From: Knoellia sp. p5-6-4
GTDB lineage: Bacteria > Actinomycetota > Actinomycetes > Actinomycetales > Dermatophilaceae
Assembly: GCF_029222705.1 (NCBI RefSeq)
Contig: NZ_JARGZF010000001.1
Coordinates: 1,732,437 to 1,796,436, forward strand
Length of the DNA: 64,000 nt
Direction: 5' to 3'
Shown here: positions 44,003 through 51,897 of the stretch, piece after piece
How positions within the stretch are numbered: position 1 is the stretch's first letter
Layout: each line of letters opens with the position of its first letter
The notes under the pieces: model-generated
Seen by the model: the letters and a program-made list of their open reading frames with translations, nothing else
Databases searched by the model: none
What the model was told of the DNA's origin: nothing
Program-made: the position numbers and the translations under genes

Positions 44003-44134
44003 GGTGGGCATCCTTCCACGTGGGGACCACCGTGGCCCTGCTCACCCTGTGGCACCGATGCGGGCTTCGGGGTTGCCCAGCGGGTGAAACACGGCAGGAT
44101 GGGCGTCAGACGCAACGAGCTCACCCAAGGAGGC

Positions 44135-45016
44135 ATGGTGTTCCGCACCAAGAGCAAGTCCGAGCAGGTACAAGAGCAGGCGCAGGCACAGGCCCAGCAG
44201 GCAGCCGCCCAGATGACTCAGCTCAAGGAGCGCGTTGTTCCGGCCGCGGAGGCCGCGGCGGAGGTCGCCCGCGAGCGCGCCGTGCAGGCCAAGGACTGGG
44301 CGATGCCCCGCGTCGAGCACGGCATCGAGGTGGCTGCCCCGAAGCTGGAGCGGGCCGTCGAGGGGCTCGCCCCCAAGGTCGACACCGCCCGCGACAAGAT
44401 CGTCGACGACCTGCTGCCGAAAGTGGCCGAGGCCATCGCAGCGGTCGCCGCAGCCTCGGCGGCCGCGCGCGCCAACGCCGTCGACCTGACCGACCGCAGC
44501 GGCGACGCGCTCTCGGTGCTCAAGGGCGAGGCGGTCGCCAAGCCCCGGCACCGCAAGGGAAGGGTCCTGCTGACGCTGGGCATCCTTGCTGCGGTGGCGG
44601 CCGCGGCGGCGGCGTTCTTCAAGAAGTCCGCGCCCCGCGAGGACCCGTGGGCGACGCCGCTGGGCGACACCTACACGGCCCCCGGGACGGCGGGCACCGG
44701 CGTGGGTGGCGCGAGCGGGTCGACCACGGCCGCGGCGAAGGACAAGGTGACCTCCCTGGCCGAGACCGCCAAGGAGAAGGCCACCGCTGCTGCGGAGACG
44801 GCCAAGGAGAAGGCCTCCGAGGTCGCCGACGCGGCCAAGGAGAAGGCTGGCAAGAAGGACGCGGACACCACTGCGGTCACGCCGGTCGACGACGTGACGG
44901 GCATGCCGACGGCGGCGACGACCGACACGCCGTTCGAGTCCACGCCCGAGGGCACCACGGGCACCGACGCCGGCGGCACGGCGAAGGGCAACGGCGGGAA
45001 GGGCTCCTCGAGCTGA
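44135..45016 (+). CDS. single-span protein with LEA-like helical repeats (DUF5324-like)
   Basis: A 293-residue protein. The N-terminal half is an Ala-rich amphipathic helix region (KSKSEQVQEQAQAQAQQAAAQ onward). A transmembrane helix near residue 150 (LLTLGILAAVAAAAAAFF) is followed by tandem AETAKEKA-type 11-residue repeats reminiscent of LEA proteins and a Thr/Gly tail. Similar proteins sit near crgA in other Actinobacteria. The initiator is ATG 44135 or GTG 44138; AAGGAGG lies very close upstream. Confidence 0.75.
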   Translation: MVFRTKSKSEQVQEQAQAQAQQAAAQMTQLKERVVPAAEAAAEVARERAVQAKDWAMPRVEHGIEVAAPKLERAVEGLAPKVDTARDKIVDDLLPKVAEAIAAVAAASAAARANAVDLTDRSGDALSVLKGEAVAKPRHRKGRVLLTLGILAAVAAAAAAFFKKSAPREDPWATPLGDTYTAPGTAGTGVGGASGSTTAAAKDKVTSLAETAKEKATAAAETAKEKASEVADAAKEKAGKKDADTTAVTPVDDVTGMPTAATTDTPFESTPEGTTGTDAGGTAKGNGGKGSSS

Positions 45017-45035
45017 CTCCCCCCACGGCCACACG

Positions 45036-45063
45036 GGGCCGGGCGCCGAACGGCGCCCGGCCC
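45036..45063 (+). terminator. terminator after the LEA-like gene
   Basis: A perfect 12-bp stem GGGCCGGGCGCC / GGCGCCCGGCCC with a GAAC tetraloop, 19 bp after the stop. Confidence 0.85.
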
Positions 45064-45095
45064 TGTCGCGTCTCCCCTCCCGCCGTCACTGGGGG

Positions 45096-45101
45096 TAGGG
45101 T
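45096..45101 (+). promoter_or_regulatory. -10 box for leaderless transcription of the Mau-like operon
   Basis: TAGGGT ends 8 nt before ATG 45110 and no Shine-Dalgarno sequence is present, the usual arrangement of actinobacterial leaderless mRNAs. Confidence 0.45.
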
Positions 45102-45109
45102 CATGGCCC

Positions 45110-45664
45110 ATGTCGGGTGAGCTCGCCGCGCCGTTCCTGGCCGCCTCCGCGCTCCTCGTCGGAGCGGGGGTGCCCAAGATCGGCGACCCCATGCCCCTCG
45201 TGCGGGCCCTGCGCTCCGCGGGTCTGCCCGCCGGGCGTTCGCTGGTCCGCGGCATCGCCGCTGCGGAGGTCGCCCTGGGCCTGTGGGCCATCGCCCGCCC
45301 GGGTGCGCTGAACGCCGCCCTGGTCTGCGCGGCATACCTGCTCTTCACCGGTTTCGTGTCGCTGGCGCTGCGGCGCGGTGGGGTGCTGGGCTCGTGCGGC
45401 TGCTTCGGCAGGGCCGACACCCCGCCCACCCGCAGCCACCTCGCGGTCACGTCCGGGCTCGCCGTCCTCGCCGGCGTCGTGGCGGTCGCCCCCGATCGCG
45501 CCGGGTGGTCGGCCGACCCCGCCACCCTTGTGGGCACGCTGGCCCTCGCGGCGCTGATCACCTTCCTCGCGTGGCAGGCCCTGGCCGTCCTGCCCACCGT
45601 GACCCCGGCCGCCGTCCGCAGCACGGGCGCCGCCCTCGAGACCGCGTCCACCAACAGAAGGTGA
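45110..45664 (+). CDS. MauE/DoxX-like membrane protein
   Basis: A 184-residue protein with four or five helices and a CGCFGR motif (GSCGCFGRAD, about residue 100) after the second helix pair, the pattern of MauE. MauE with MauD supports disulfide formation in the six-disulfide light chain of methylamine dehydrogenase. It is the first gene of an operon that also holds a thioredoxin-like protein and a MauA-like Cys-rich protein, so it probably supplies or removes disulfide reducing equivalents across the membrane. Confidence 0.85.
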   Translation: MSGELAAPFLAASALLVGAGVPKIGDPMPLVRALRSAGLPAGRSLVRGIAAAEVALGLWAIARPGALNAALVCAAYLLFTGFVSLALRRGGVLGSCGCFGRADTPPTRSHLAVTSGLAVLAGVVAVAPDRAGWSADPATLVGTLALAALITFLAWQALAVLPTVTPAAVRSTGAALETASTNRR

Positions 45665-45671
45665 TGACCCC

Positions 45672-46517
45672 ATGCTTGCCATCGTGATCGCCGAGGGGGT
45701 GGCGATCGCCCTTCTCGGGGTGCTCGTCCTGGGGCTGCTGCGCAGCCACGCGCTCATCCTGAAGGCCCTGCACGAGCTCGGCGCCGGGCTCGAGCTCGAG
45801 AAGGAGGCCGGCCCCGGCGCGTCGGGCGGCCCCGGCCCGGTGAGCGTCGACCTCGAGAGCGGCGTGGTGGCCAACGCCCGCCCCGAGTCGAGCCGAGCCG
45901 CCGACGTCGTCGGCACCACGCTCGACCGGCAGGAGCGCACCGTCACCGTGACGGGGCAGGGCCAGCGAACCCTCCTGGCCTTCCTCTCCAGTGGCTGCAG
46001 CGTCTGCCAGACCTTCTGGGAGGAGTTCCGCCACGGCCCGGTCGACGTGCCCGGCGACGCCCGGCTCGTCGTGGTGGCCAAGGGTCCCGCGGAGGAGAGC
46101 GTCACCACGCTGCGCCAGCTCGCCGGTGACCGCCTCGAGGTGGTGCAGTCCTCCGCGGGTTGGACCGACTACGGCATCCCCGGCTCGCCCTACTTCGTCT
46201 TCGTCGAGGACGGGGTCATCACCGGTGAGGGCTCCTCGACCACGTGGCCGCAGGTGCGCGACCTCATGAGCCAGGCCGTGGCCGACTCCGCCGACGCCCG
46301 CGCCGCCGCCGGGCGCACCGGCCCCGGCACCCTCGGCGCGGGCGAGGTCTCCGAGCGGGGTGAGCACGACAACCTCCCGCGGATGGACCGCGAGCTGCTC
46401 GACACGGGCATCCACCCCGGGCACCCCAGCCTCTACGAGCCGCCGGACGCGGAACCCGGCGAGGTGCACGACCACCCGAACGACCAGCACACCCACGCCC
46501 ACCAGCACGGGCGCTGA
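45672..46517 (+). CDS. membrane-anchored thioredoxin-like protein (MauD type)
   Basis: A 281-residue protein with an N-terminal anchor (residues 2-22, LAIVIAEGVAIALLGVLVLGLL). The thioredoxin fold begins near residue 95 with TLLAFLSSGCSVCQTFWEEF, giving the redox pair CSVC on the outer face, and YGIPGSPYFVFVEDG contains the cis-Pro. The C-terminus is His/Asp-rich (HDHPNDQHTHAHQHGR) and may bind metal. It fits MauD, the partner of MauE, encoded 7 bp upstream. Confidence 0.85.
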   Translation: MLAIVIAEGVAIALLGVLVLGLLRSHALILKALHELGAGLELEKEAGPGASGGPGPVSVDLESGVVANARPESSRAADVVGTTLDRQERTVTVTGQGQRTLLAFLSSGCSVCQTFWEEFRHGPVDVPGDARLVVVAKGPAEESVTTLRQLAGDRLEVVQSSAGWTDYGIPGSPYFVFVEDGVITGEGSSTTWPQVRDLMSQAVADSADARAAAGRTGPGTLGAGEVSERGEHDNLPRMDRELLDTGIHPGHPSLYEPPDAEPGEVHDHPNDQHTHAHQHGR

Positions 46518-46529
46518 GCCCCGCCTGAC

Positions 46530-46610
46530 ATGGACCCCACCCGCCTCGCCCTCGTCATCGGCCTGCCGATGGCCGCCGTGGCCGCGCTCCGCGCCACGTG
46601 GTCGCCTTGA
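46530..46610 (+). CDS. possible 26-aa hydrophobic peptide
   Basis: MDPTRLALVIGLPMAAVAAL followed by RATWSP is encoded between the thioredoxin-like gene and the next membrane protein, 12 bp after one and 9 bp before the other. It would form one membrane-crossing helix. There is no clear Shine-Dalgarno sequence, so expression is uncertain. Confidence 0.35.
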   Translation: MDPTRLALVIGLPMAAVAALRATWSP

Positions 46611-46619
46611 GGTGAGTCG

Positions 46620-47219
46620 ATGCTCTCGAGCATCAGCCCGCTCGGTGAGCGGGCCCGCGCCTCCCGTTGGTGGGTGACCACCACGGCATACGTCATCGGG
46701 TCCCTGGTCGGGGGCCTCACCCTCGGGGGCCTCTTCGGCCTGCTCGGCTCGGTGCTGCCCGCGGCCCGGCGGTCCTCACCCTGGGTGCTGGGCCTGGCCG
46801 CCCTGCTGCTGCTGGCCGGCCTCGCGCTCGACCTGCGCATCGGCGGGCGCGAGCTGCCGTCGTGGCGCCGCCAGGTCGACGAGCAGTGGCTGACCCGCTA
46901 CCGCGGCTGGGTCTACGGGGTCGGCTTCGGCGCCCAGCTGGGGTTCGGGCTGGTCACCATCATCACGAGCTCCACGACGTATGCCGTGGTGGTGCTGGCG
47001 CTGCTGTCCGGCTCGCCGACGGCGGGCCTGCTCATCGGAGGCGTCTTCGGGCTGGTGCGGGCCCTGCCCTCGGTGGCGATGGCCGGGGTGCGGGACCGGG
47101 CCTCCTTGCACAGAATCTTCAGCACGGTCGAAAAGTGGACAAAACCGGCGGATGCCATCGCTAGGGTGGCACTGGCGGCAGGAGCGGTGGCACTGGGCGC
47201 CGCCGCATTGGGGAGTTGA
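46620..47219 (+). CDS. polytopic membrane protein of the Mau-like operon
   Basis: A 199-residue protein with about six hydrophobic helices (TTAYVIGSLVGGLTLGGLFGLL, WVLGLAALLLLAGLALDL, FGLVTIITSSTTYAVVVLALL, LLIGGVFGLVRALPSVAMAG). The topology, with small residues and Gly/Pro pairs in the helices, resembles DsbD/CcdA-type electron carriers, but the paired Cys of those proteins are absent. The stop overlaps the next start (TGATG). Confidence 0.7.
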   Translation: MLSSISPLGERARASRWWVTTTAYVIGSLVGGLTLGGLFGLLGSVLPAARRSSPWVLGLAALLLLAGLALDLRIGGRELPSWRRQVDEQWLTRYRGWVYGVGFGAQLGFGLVTIITSSTTYAVVVLALLSGSPTAGLLIGGVFGLVRALPSVAMAGVRDRASLHRIFSTVEKWTKPADAIARVALAAGAVALGAAALGS

Positions 47220-47764
47220 TGGCAGTGGAGAAGTACGGACTGAGGTGCGCACCTCCGCAGGGCTGGCGCCTCGCGATCGAGCGCCGGGCGACGCCGGCCC
47301 AGAGCGTGCCCAACGGGGTGTCGCCGGGCCTGCGCGGCATGGCGACCGAGGCCGTCGAGCCCAACGGTGAGGTGATGCGGCCGATCCTGCACGCCAGCAC
47401 CATCGACCTGCCCACCGGGCGCGGCGACTTCGGCAGCGGGGTCGTCGACCTGCTCAGCTCCGAGGACGTCTTCATCTCCCTCGTCGAGTACGGCTCCGAC
47501 ATCGCCGACCAGGGGCTCTTCGCCGACCAGGGCATGCCCCGGCTGGCCCCCTCGCAGTTCGGGCCGAACCGCCTCCAGCGGCCGCTGCCCGGACGCAGCG
47601 CCTCGCAGCACTTCTTCAGCGTCGGTGGCCGGGCGTTCTGCCTCTTCACCGTCATCGGGAGCCACTCGCGGCGGATGGCCACCGTGCCCCGAGCGGCCGA
47701 GGTGGTACGCGGCCTGCACGTCACCGACCGGGCCACCATGGTCCGACGAGGGGAGATGTCATGA
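47219..47764 (+). CDS. hypothetical soluble protein of the Mau-like operon
   Basis: A 181-residue protein without membrane segments, mixed alpha/beta, with VDLLSSEDVFISLVEYG and SVGGRAFCLFTVIG as likely core strands. I do not recognise a family. ATG 47219 has GGGGAG upstream; the gene overlaps the preceding stop by 1 bp and the following start by 4 bp. It is an intracellular member of the same unit. Confidence 0.7.
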   Translation: MAVEKYGLRCAPPQGWRLAIERRATPAQSVPNGVSPGLRGMATEAVEPNGEVMRPILHASTIDLPTGRGDFGSGVVDLLSSEDVFISLVEYGSDIADQGLFADQGMPRLAPSQFGPNRLQRPLPGRSASQHFFSVGGRAFCLFTVIGSHSRRMATVPRAAEVVRGLHVTDRATMVRRGEMS

Positions 47765-49494
47765 CCAGCACCCTGGAGCAGATCACCGGCGGGGAGCGGC
47801 GCGGCCTGGTCGGGCTGGTGAGCCGGGTCTCCGAGCGGTTCGGCAACGTCGGTCGCCGCGGCTTCTTCGTCGGCGCGGCAGTCGCCGGGTCGGCGCTGGC
47901 CACCAACCCCAGGGCGTACGCGCTGCGGCCGATCACGGCATACAGCACCATCTGCGGGCCGGGGAACACCGCCTCGAGCGGGTGGACGGTCTTCTGCAGC
48001 ACCATCAACAAGGGCGTGAACTCGTGCCCGCCCGGCAGCTTCGCCGCGGGGTGGTGGAAGGCGGCCGACTCGTCCTGGTGCGGCGGCGGCTACCGCTACA
48101 TCGTCGACTGCAACGCCTCGTGCTCGAGGTGCTCGACGGGCTGCAGCGGCGACCACATCTGCGACAAGGGCTGCTGGAACTGCAGCTGCGGCACGGGGTC
48201 GACGGCCAGCTGCGACCAGCGTCGCATCTGCTGCAACGCCTTCCGCTACGGCCAGTGCAACACTCACGTGAAGTGCAGCGGCGGCGTGCACTGCCGGGTG
48301 GTCAGCTGCGTGCCGCCGTACCAGTGGGCCAACTGCACGACGACCTCGCTGCGCGACGACCGCACCGCCGAGCACAGCGCACCCAGCCTGCCCCAGTGGG
48401 GCTACATCTCGGCCAAGTACAAGGCGATGGGCGAGCAGGGCTCCTTCCTCAAGGCGTCCACCGGTCCGATCGCCTCCGTCGGGGACGGCCGGGGGACCTA
48501 CGTCGTCTACCAGGGCGGCTCGATCTACCGGACGACCCAGACCGGCACCCGCGCGGTGCCCAACACGGTGAAGAACCTGTGGGCCCAGGTGGGTGGACCC
48601 AAGGGCGTCCTGGGCTACCCCACGAGCGACCTGCTGACCGGGCTGCGCTCCGGCGGCTGGGTGCAGCTCTTCGAGCACGGCGCCATCGCCGACAGCCCGC
48701 AGACCTCCGCCAAGGTGGTCTACGGGGCTGCCTGGACCCAGTGGAACGGCACCGGGCGCGAGGGCGGGGTGCTGGGCTACCCGCGCGGCAACCGCGTCTC
48801 CGGGCTGCGCGACAGCGGCTGGCGCCAGGACTTCCAGTACGGCGTCATCCTCGACAGCGCCTCCACCGGCACCAAGTGCGTCTACGGCGAGGCCTACGCC
48901 CAGTGGGACGGCACCGGGCGCGAGGGTGGGCTGCTCGGGTACCCGCGCAGCAACCGCGTCTCCGGGCTGCGCGACAGCGGCTGGCGCCAGGACTTCCAAC
49001 GCGGCGTCATCCTCGACAGCGCCTCCACCGCCACCAAGTCCATCTACGGCGAGGCCTACTCGGTCTGGGCGGCCACCGGCCGCGAGGGCGGCACCCTGGG
49101 CTACCCGCGCAGCAACCGCATCTCGGGGCTGGCGCGTCAGGGGTGGCTCCAGGACTTCCAGACCGGGCGGGTCTGCGGCAGTGCCGACACCCCGACCGTC
49201 GCCGTCGCCGGGGTCATGAACACCGGCTGGCAGGCCAACGGACGCGAGGGCGGTGTCCTGGGCTACCCCACCGGCAACGCGGCCTCGGACTCGCGCGGGT
49301 CGCACCAGGTCTTCCAGGGCGGGGAGCTCTGGGCGCTGGGCAGCGGCGCCGCGCGGCTCGTGCACGGCGACGTGCTGCGGGAGTGGAAGGCTGCCGGAGG
49401 GGAGAGCGGCCGGTACGGCTACCCGGTCAGCGACACGGTCTCCGACGGGGGCCGGCTCACCTGCCAGTTCGAGGGCGGCACCATCACGGCCTGA
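47761..49494 (+). CDS. Tat-exported MauA-like Cys-rich protein with six LGFP repeats
   Basis: A 577-residue protein. A twin-arginine signal (GRRGFF at residues 31-36, then VGAAVAGSALA) precedes a domain (about 60-195) with 20 Cys. Its order CSTINKGVNSCPPGS, then GWW (98-99), YRYIVDC and a second Trp in PPYQWANC (189) recalls the methylamine dehydrogenase light chain, including both Trp positions that form TTQ there. Residues 210-577 hold six LGFP repeats (REGGVLGYP, REGGLLGYP and similar), which bind cell wall in other Actinobacteria. No heavy-chain gene is present. Function unknown; a wall-bound redox or structural protein is likely. Confidence 0.78.
   Translation: MTSTLEQITGGERRGLVGLVSRVSERFGNVGRRGFFVGAAVAGSALATNPRAYALRPITAYSTICGPGNTASSGWTVFCSTINKGVNSCPPGSFAAGWWKAADSSWCGGGYRYIVDCNASCSRCSTGCSGDHICDKGCWNCSCGTGSTASCDQRRICCNAFRYGQCNTHVKCSGGVHCRVVSCVPPYQWANCTTTSLRDDRTAEHSAPSLPQWGYISAKYKAMGEQGSFLKASTGPIASVGDGRGTYVVYQGGSIYRTTQTGTRAVPNTVKNLWAQVGGPKGVLGYPTSDLLTGLRSGGWVQLFEHGAIADSPQTSAKVVYGAAWTQWNGTGREGGVLGYPRGNRVSGLRDSGWRQDFQYGVILDSASTGTKCVYGEAYAQWDGTGREGGLLGYPRSNRVSGLRDSGWRQDFQRGVILDSASTATKSIYGEAYSVWAATGREGGTLGYPRSNRISGLARQGWLQDFQTGRVCGSADTPTVAVAGVMNTGWQANGREGGVLGYPTGNAASDSRGSHQVFQGGELWALGSGAARLVHGDVLREWKAAGGESGRYGYPVSDTVSDGGRLTCQFEGGTITA
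48739..49062 (+). repeat. tandem 162-bp repeat within the LGFP region
   Basis: Two consecutive 54-codon units (48739-48900 and 48901-49062) are nearly identical in DNA, including the 16-mer AACCGCGTCTCCGGGC at 48790 and 48952, which points to recent duplication of an LGFP unit. Confidence 0.8.
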
Positions 49495-49506
49495 GGAGGA
49501 GTAACC

Positions 49507-49875
49507 ATGACCGTCACGAAGTTCCAGGACCTGCCGCTCGCCGACCGCGACCGCGAGTGGGACGGCGACGCCGCCGAGCGCCGGGTGCGCGAGTGGGCCG
49601 GCGCGCAGGACGGCCCCAACGCGAAGTACCGCGACGCGCACGTCTGGTACGACGGCGACAAGGACGACAACTTCACGGCCTACAAGCTGCTCATCGCCGA
49701 CGTCATCGACGGCAGGCTGAAGGCGGTGCCGCGAGGGGTGATGGCCGCCGGCAACGTGATGCAGGGCTCCCGGGGCGGGGTCGACCTGCCCGCGGGTGAC
49801 ATCGAGCGGGTCAAGAACCACCTGGCGAAGTACTACGCAAAGATGGGCGAGACCGCCCCGTGGGAGCGTGACTAG
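49507..49875 (+). CDS. phage-type small domain protein
   Basis: A 122-residue protein: REWDGDAAERRVREWAG, YRDAHVWYD and KLLIADVIDGRLKAVPRGVMAAGNVM then VKNHLAKYYAKMGETAPWE match the N-terminal domain seen in some phage prohead-protease or XkdF-like proteins. Here it stands alone, 12 bp after the LGFP gene, with no other phage structural gene around, so it has probably been recruited by the host. ATG 49507 follows GAGGAG. Confidence 0.65.
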   Translation: MTVTKFQDLPLADRDREWDGDAAERRVREWAGAQDGPNAKYRDAHVWYDGDKDDNFTAYKLLIADVIDGRLKAVPRGVMAAGNVMQGSRGGVDLPAGDIERVKNHLAKYYAKMGETAPWERD

Positions 49876-49894
49876 GCCGCAGGAGCAGGTGGGG

Positions 49895-49919
49895 AGCGCC
49901 GGCCGCAGCGGCCGGCGCT
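49895..49919 (+). terminator. terminator of the Mau-like operon
   Basis: A perfect 11-bp stem AGCGCCGGCCG / CGGCCGGCGCT with a 3-nt loop, 19 bp after the last stop. Confidence 0.8.
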
Positions 49920-50016
49920 GACGAGTTCCCGACATCGGCGCGATACGCCAATCTCCAGTGGCGAACGACCCGGATCTGTGCCCGAATGGGACCACCCCGA
50001 TCCGGACGGAGGAACC

Positions 50017-50436
50017 ATGACCGTTGTGAGCGAGATGCTCAGGACCCACCCCAAGGGCGTCGGCGAGCTCGACGAGGCCGTGCTGAAGAACTGCATCCTC
50101 GCGTGCCTGGAGTGCGTGTACTCGTGCACGGCCTGCGCCGACGCCTGCCTGTCCGAGGAGATGGTCGCCGACCTGCGCGACTGCATCCAGAAGAACCTCG
50201 ACTGCGCCGACGTGTGCGACGCGACGGCCAAAGTGCTCTCGCGGCACCCGGGCGCCACGTCCAACGAGCTCCTCATCTCGCTCCTGCAGGCGTGCCGCGC
50301 CATGTGCCACGCCTGCGCCGTCGAGTGCGAGAAGCACGGCGACATGCACCTGCACTGCGAGGTGTGCGCCAAGACCTGCCGCCGCTGCGTCGAGGCCTGC
50401 GACGAGCTGCTCTCGGCCCTCGAGCCGGTCACCTGA
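50017..50436 (+). CDS. four-helix copper-storage protein (Csp3-like)
   Basis: A 139-residue cytosolic four-helix bundle with Cys-rich helices: CILACLECVYSCTACADACL, CIQKNLDCADVCD, ACRAMCHACAVECEKHG and CEVCAKTCRRCVEACDELL, i.e. Csp family (formerly DUF326). Such proteins store Cu(I) on inward-facing Cys. There is no signal peptide, so Csp3 rather than Csp1. ATG 50017 has GGAGGAA upstream. Confidence 0.9.
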   Translation: MTVVSEMLRTHPKGVGELDEAVLKNCILACLECVYSCTACADACLSEEMVADLRDCIQKNLDCADVCDATAKVLSRHPGATSNELLISLLQACRAMCHACAVECEKHGDMHLHCEVCAKTCRRCVEACDELLSALEPVT

Positions 50437-50495
50437 CCTGATCCGTCCCACGCAGGGACTGTCGCTCGCGCCTGCTCCGGGCCATGCTGGTGGGC

Positions 50496-50807
50496 ATGGC
50501 CATCTACGACGTGGTGGAGCACGGGCGGGGTCCCCAGCAGCAGCCCGGTCGGGCGCTCGAGATCAGTGCGGCCAGTCCGGGGGAGGCAGTCATGCGCGCC
50601 CGTCGGGCCTTCGCGGTGAGCGGGCCGCCGGGCCGCGATGGCCACGAGCACCTGTATTCCGTGTACCGCCACCGCCGGGTCCGTGGTCGTCGCCTGATCG
50701 GGGTCTTCGGCGAGGCCGACCCGGGAGGCTCGGCAGGGGTGCGCGAGCCCCGGCGGCCGTTGCCGGACCTGCCCTCGCTGCGCGCGAGCCGCGACCTGCT
50801 CGGCTGA
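50496..50807 (+). CDS. hypothetical protein, 103 aa
   Basis: A small basic protein (MAIYDVVEHGRGPQQ; FAVSGPPGRDGHEHLYSVYRHRR; ends LRASRDLLG). Codon use suggests it is real, but no family is recognised. The start could also be ATG 50484; neither has a good Shine-Dalgarno sequence. Confidence 0.5.
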   Translation: MAIYDVVEHGRGPQQQPGRALEISAASPGEAVMRARRAFAVSGPPGRDGHEHLYSVYRHRRVRGRRLIGVFGEADPGGSAGVREPRRPLPDLPSLRASRDLLG

Positions 50808-50900
50808 GCGTCCTGGCCGGGTTCCCGTTCGGGGACCTTGTCCTCTGCCGCGCCCTGCGCGAGAGCACCACGATGGTGCCGCCCAGAGGAGGCGAGCACC

Positions 50901-51284
50901 ATGACCGTGCAGACGAGGGGTCATCACCAGAACCACCACAGGACGCCGGAACAACACCGCGCAGAGCGCTTCGGCCGATGGTCGTTCGGGATGCTCGTGG
51001 CCTTCGCCCTGTGGACGGCTGCCTTCATCGGGCTCTCCGGCGTCGTCGGCGAGTGGCTCGGCGCCGAGGTCGAGGGCGGCGAGGTCGCCTACATCGAGGC
51101 GTGGCTGCCGTGGCTCGCGGTCAGCCTGCTGTGGGTGCTGCCGCTCGTCATCGGGGTGGTGCTCGGCGTCAAGGCCGTGCGCGCCGGTGCCGGCCGGGCG
51201 GGCAAGGCCGCCCTCGTGCTCAACACCCTGGTCCTCGTGCTCATGGTCGGGCCGTCGCTCATCGACCGACTTCTCCACCTCTGA
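50901..51284 (+). CDS. two-helix membrane protein
   Basis: A 127-residue protein with a His/Arg-rich N-terminus and three hydrophobic stretches (FGMLVAFALWTAAFIGLSGVV, WLAVSLLWVLPLVIGVVLGV, ALVLNTLVLVLMVG). Function unknown. ATG 50901 has AGAGGAGG. Confidence 0.7.
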   Translation: MTVQTRGHHQNHHRTPEQHRAERFGRWSFGMLVAFALWTAAFIGLSGVVGEWLGAEVEGGEVAYIEAWLPWLAVSLLWVLPLVIGVVLGVKAVRAGAGRAGKAALVLNTLVLVLMVGPSLIDRLLHL

Positions 51285-51367
51285 CGCACGATCTCACCCC
51301 TGTGACGTAGGCGGGGGTCCTGCACGCTGCGCTGGGCGCGGCGGGCTTGGCGTCGCACCATGACCCC

Positions 51368-51877
51368 ATGGCGGAGCAGCGCTGGCGGCACTGGGTCGCC
51401 GTGGCCTCGGTCCTCGGCGGCCTGGCGCTGGTGTCCGTCACCCTGCTCGGCCTGTGGCGCTACGCCACCCACGACCGCGTCGAGGTCGTCGACCAGCCCC
51501 TCATCGTGCGCACCAGCAACGCCGCCTGCCTCCTGATGCGGCAGAGCGTGCACCGACTCGCGCCGCCATCGGAGGCATCGATTCCCCAACGGGTCAAGGC
51601 GATCCGCGCCCAGAACGAGGCCGTCGGGCTCATGGTCGGGCAGATCCGCGGGCTAGGCCTCGACCTGGTCAACAGCGACCGACCCATGCCCGGCTGGTTG
51701 GACGACTGGGAGACCCTGGTCCGAGCACGTGAGACGTATGCCGCCGCGCTGGCCAAGGCGAGGTCGGGCGCGCTGTCGCTGAAGGTCCCCGTGGACGAGG
51801 AGGGGCAGTCGATCGTCACGCGCATGAACGACGTCGGCCTCGACTGCGCCGTTCCCGCCGAGCTGTTGAGCAACTGA
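51368..51877 (+). CDS. membrane-anchored hypothetical protein
   Basis: A 169-residue protein with an N-terminal helix (residues 10-32, VAVASVLGGLALVSVTLLGLW) and an extracytoplasmic helical domain with two Cys (NAACLLM and LDCAVP) that might form a disulfide. No family is recognised. The DUF1622 gene follows after 20 bp, so an operon is likely. Confidence 0.65.
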   Translation: MAEQRWRHWVAVASVLGGLALVSVTLLGLWRYATHDRVEVVDQPLIVRTSNAACLLMRQSVHRLAPPSEASIPQRVKAIRAQNEAVGLMVGQIRGLGLDLVNSDRPMPGWLDDWETLVRARETYAAALAKARSGALSLKVPVDEEGQSIVTRMNDVGLDCAVPAELLSN

Positions 51878-51897
51878 GCCCGGCAGGGGGAGGAGCA

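Noticed and set aside
48090-48340. Metallothionein or Csp-like copper protein as reading of the Cys-rich domain
   Set aside because: The Cys residues are interspersed with Trp, Gly and Pro in a MauA-like order, and the protein has a Tat signal and MauD/MauE neighbours, which fit disulfides rather than metal storage.
47161-50451. Minus-strand frame of 1096 codons opposite the Mau-like operon
   Set aside because: It is low-complexity Gly/Arg/Val-rich antisense with no motif, opposite well-supported coupled genes.
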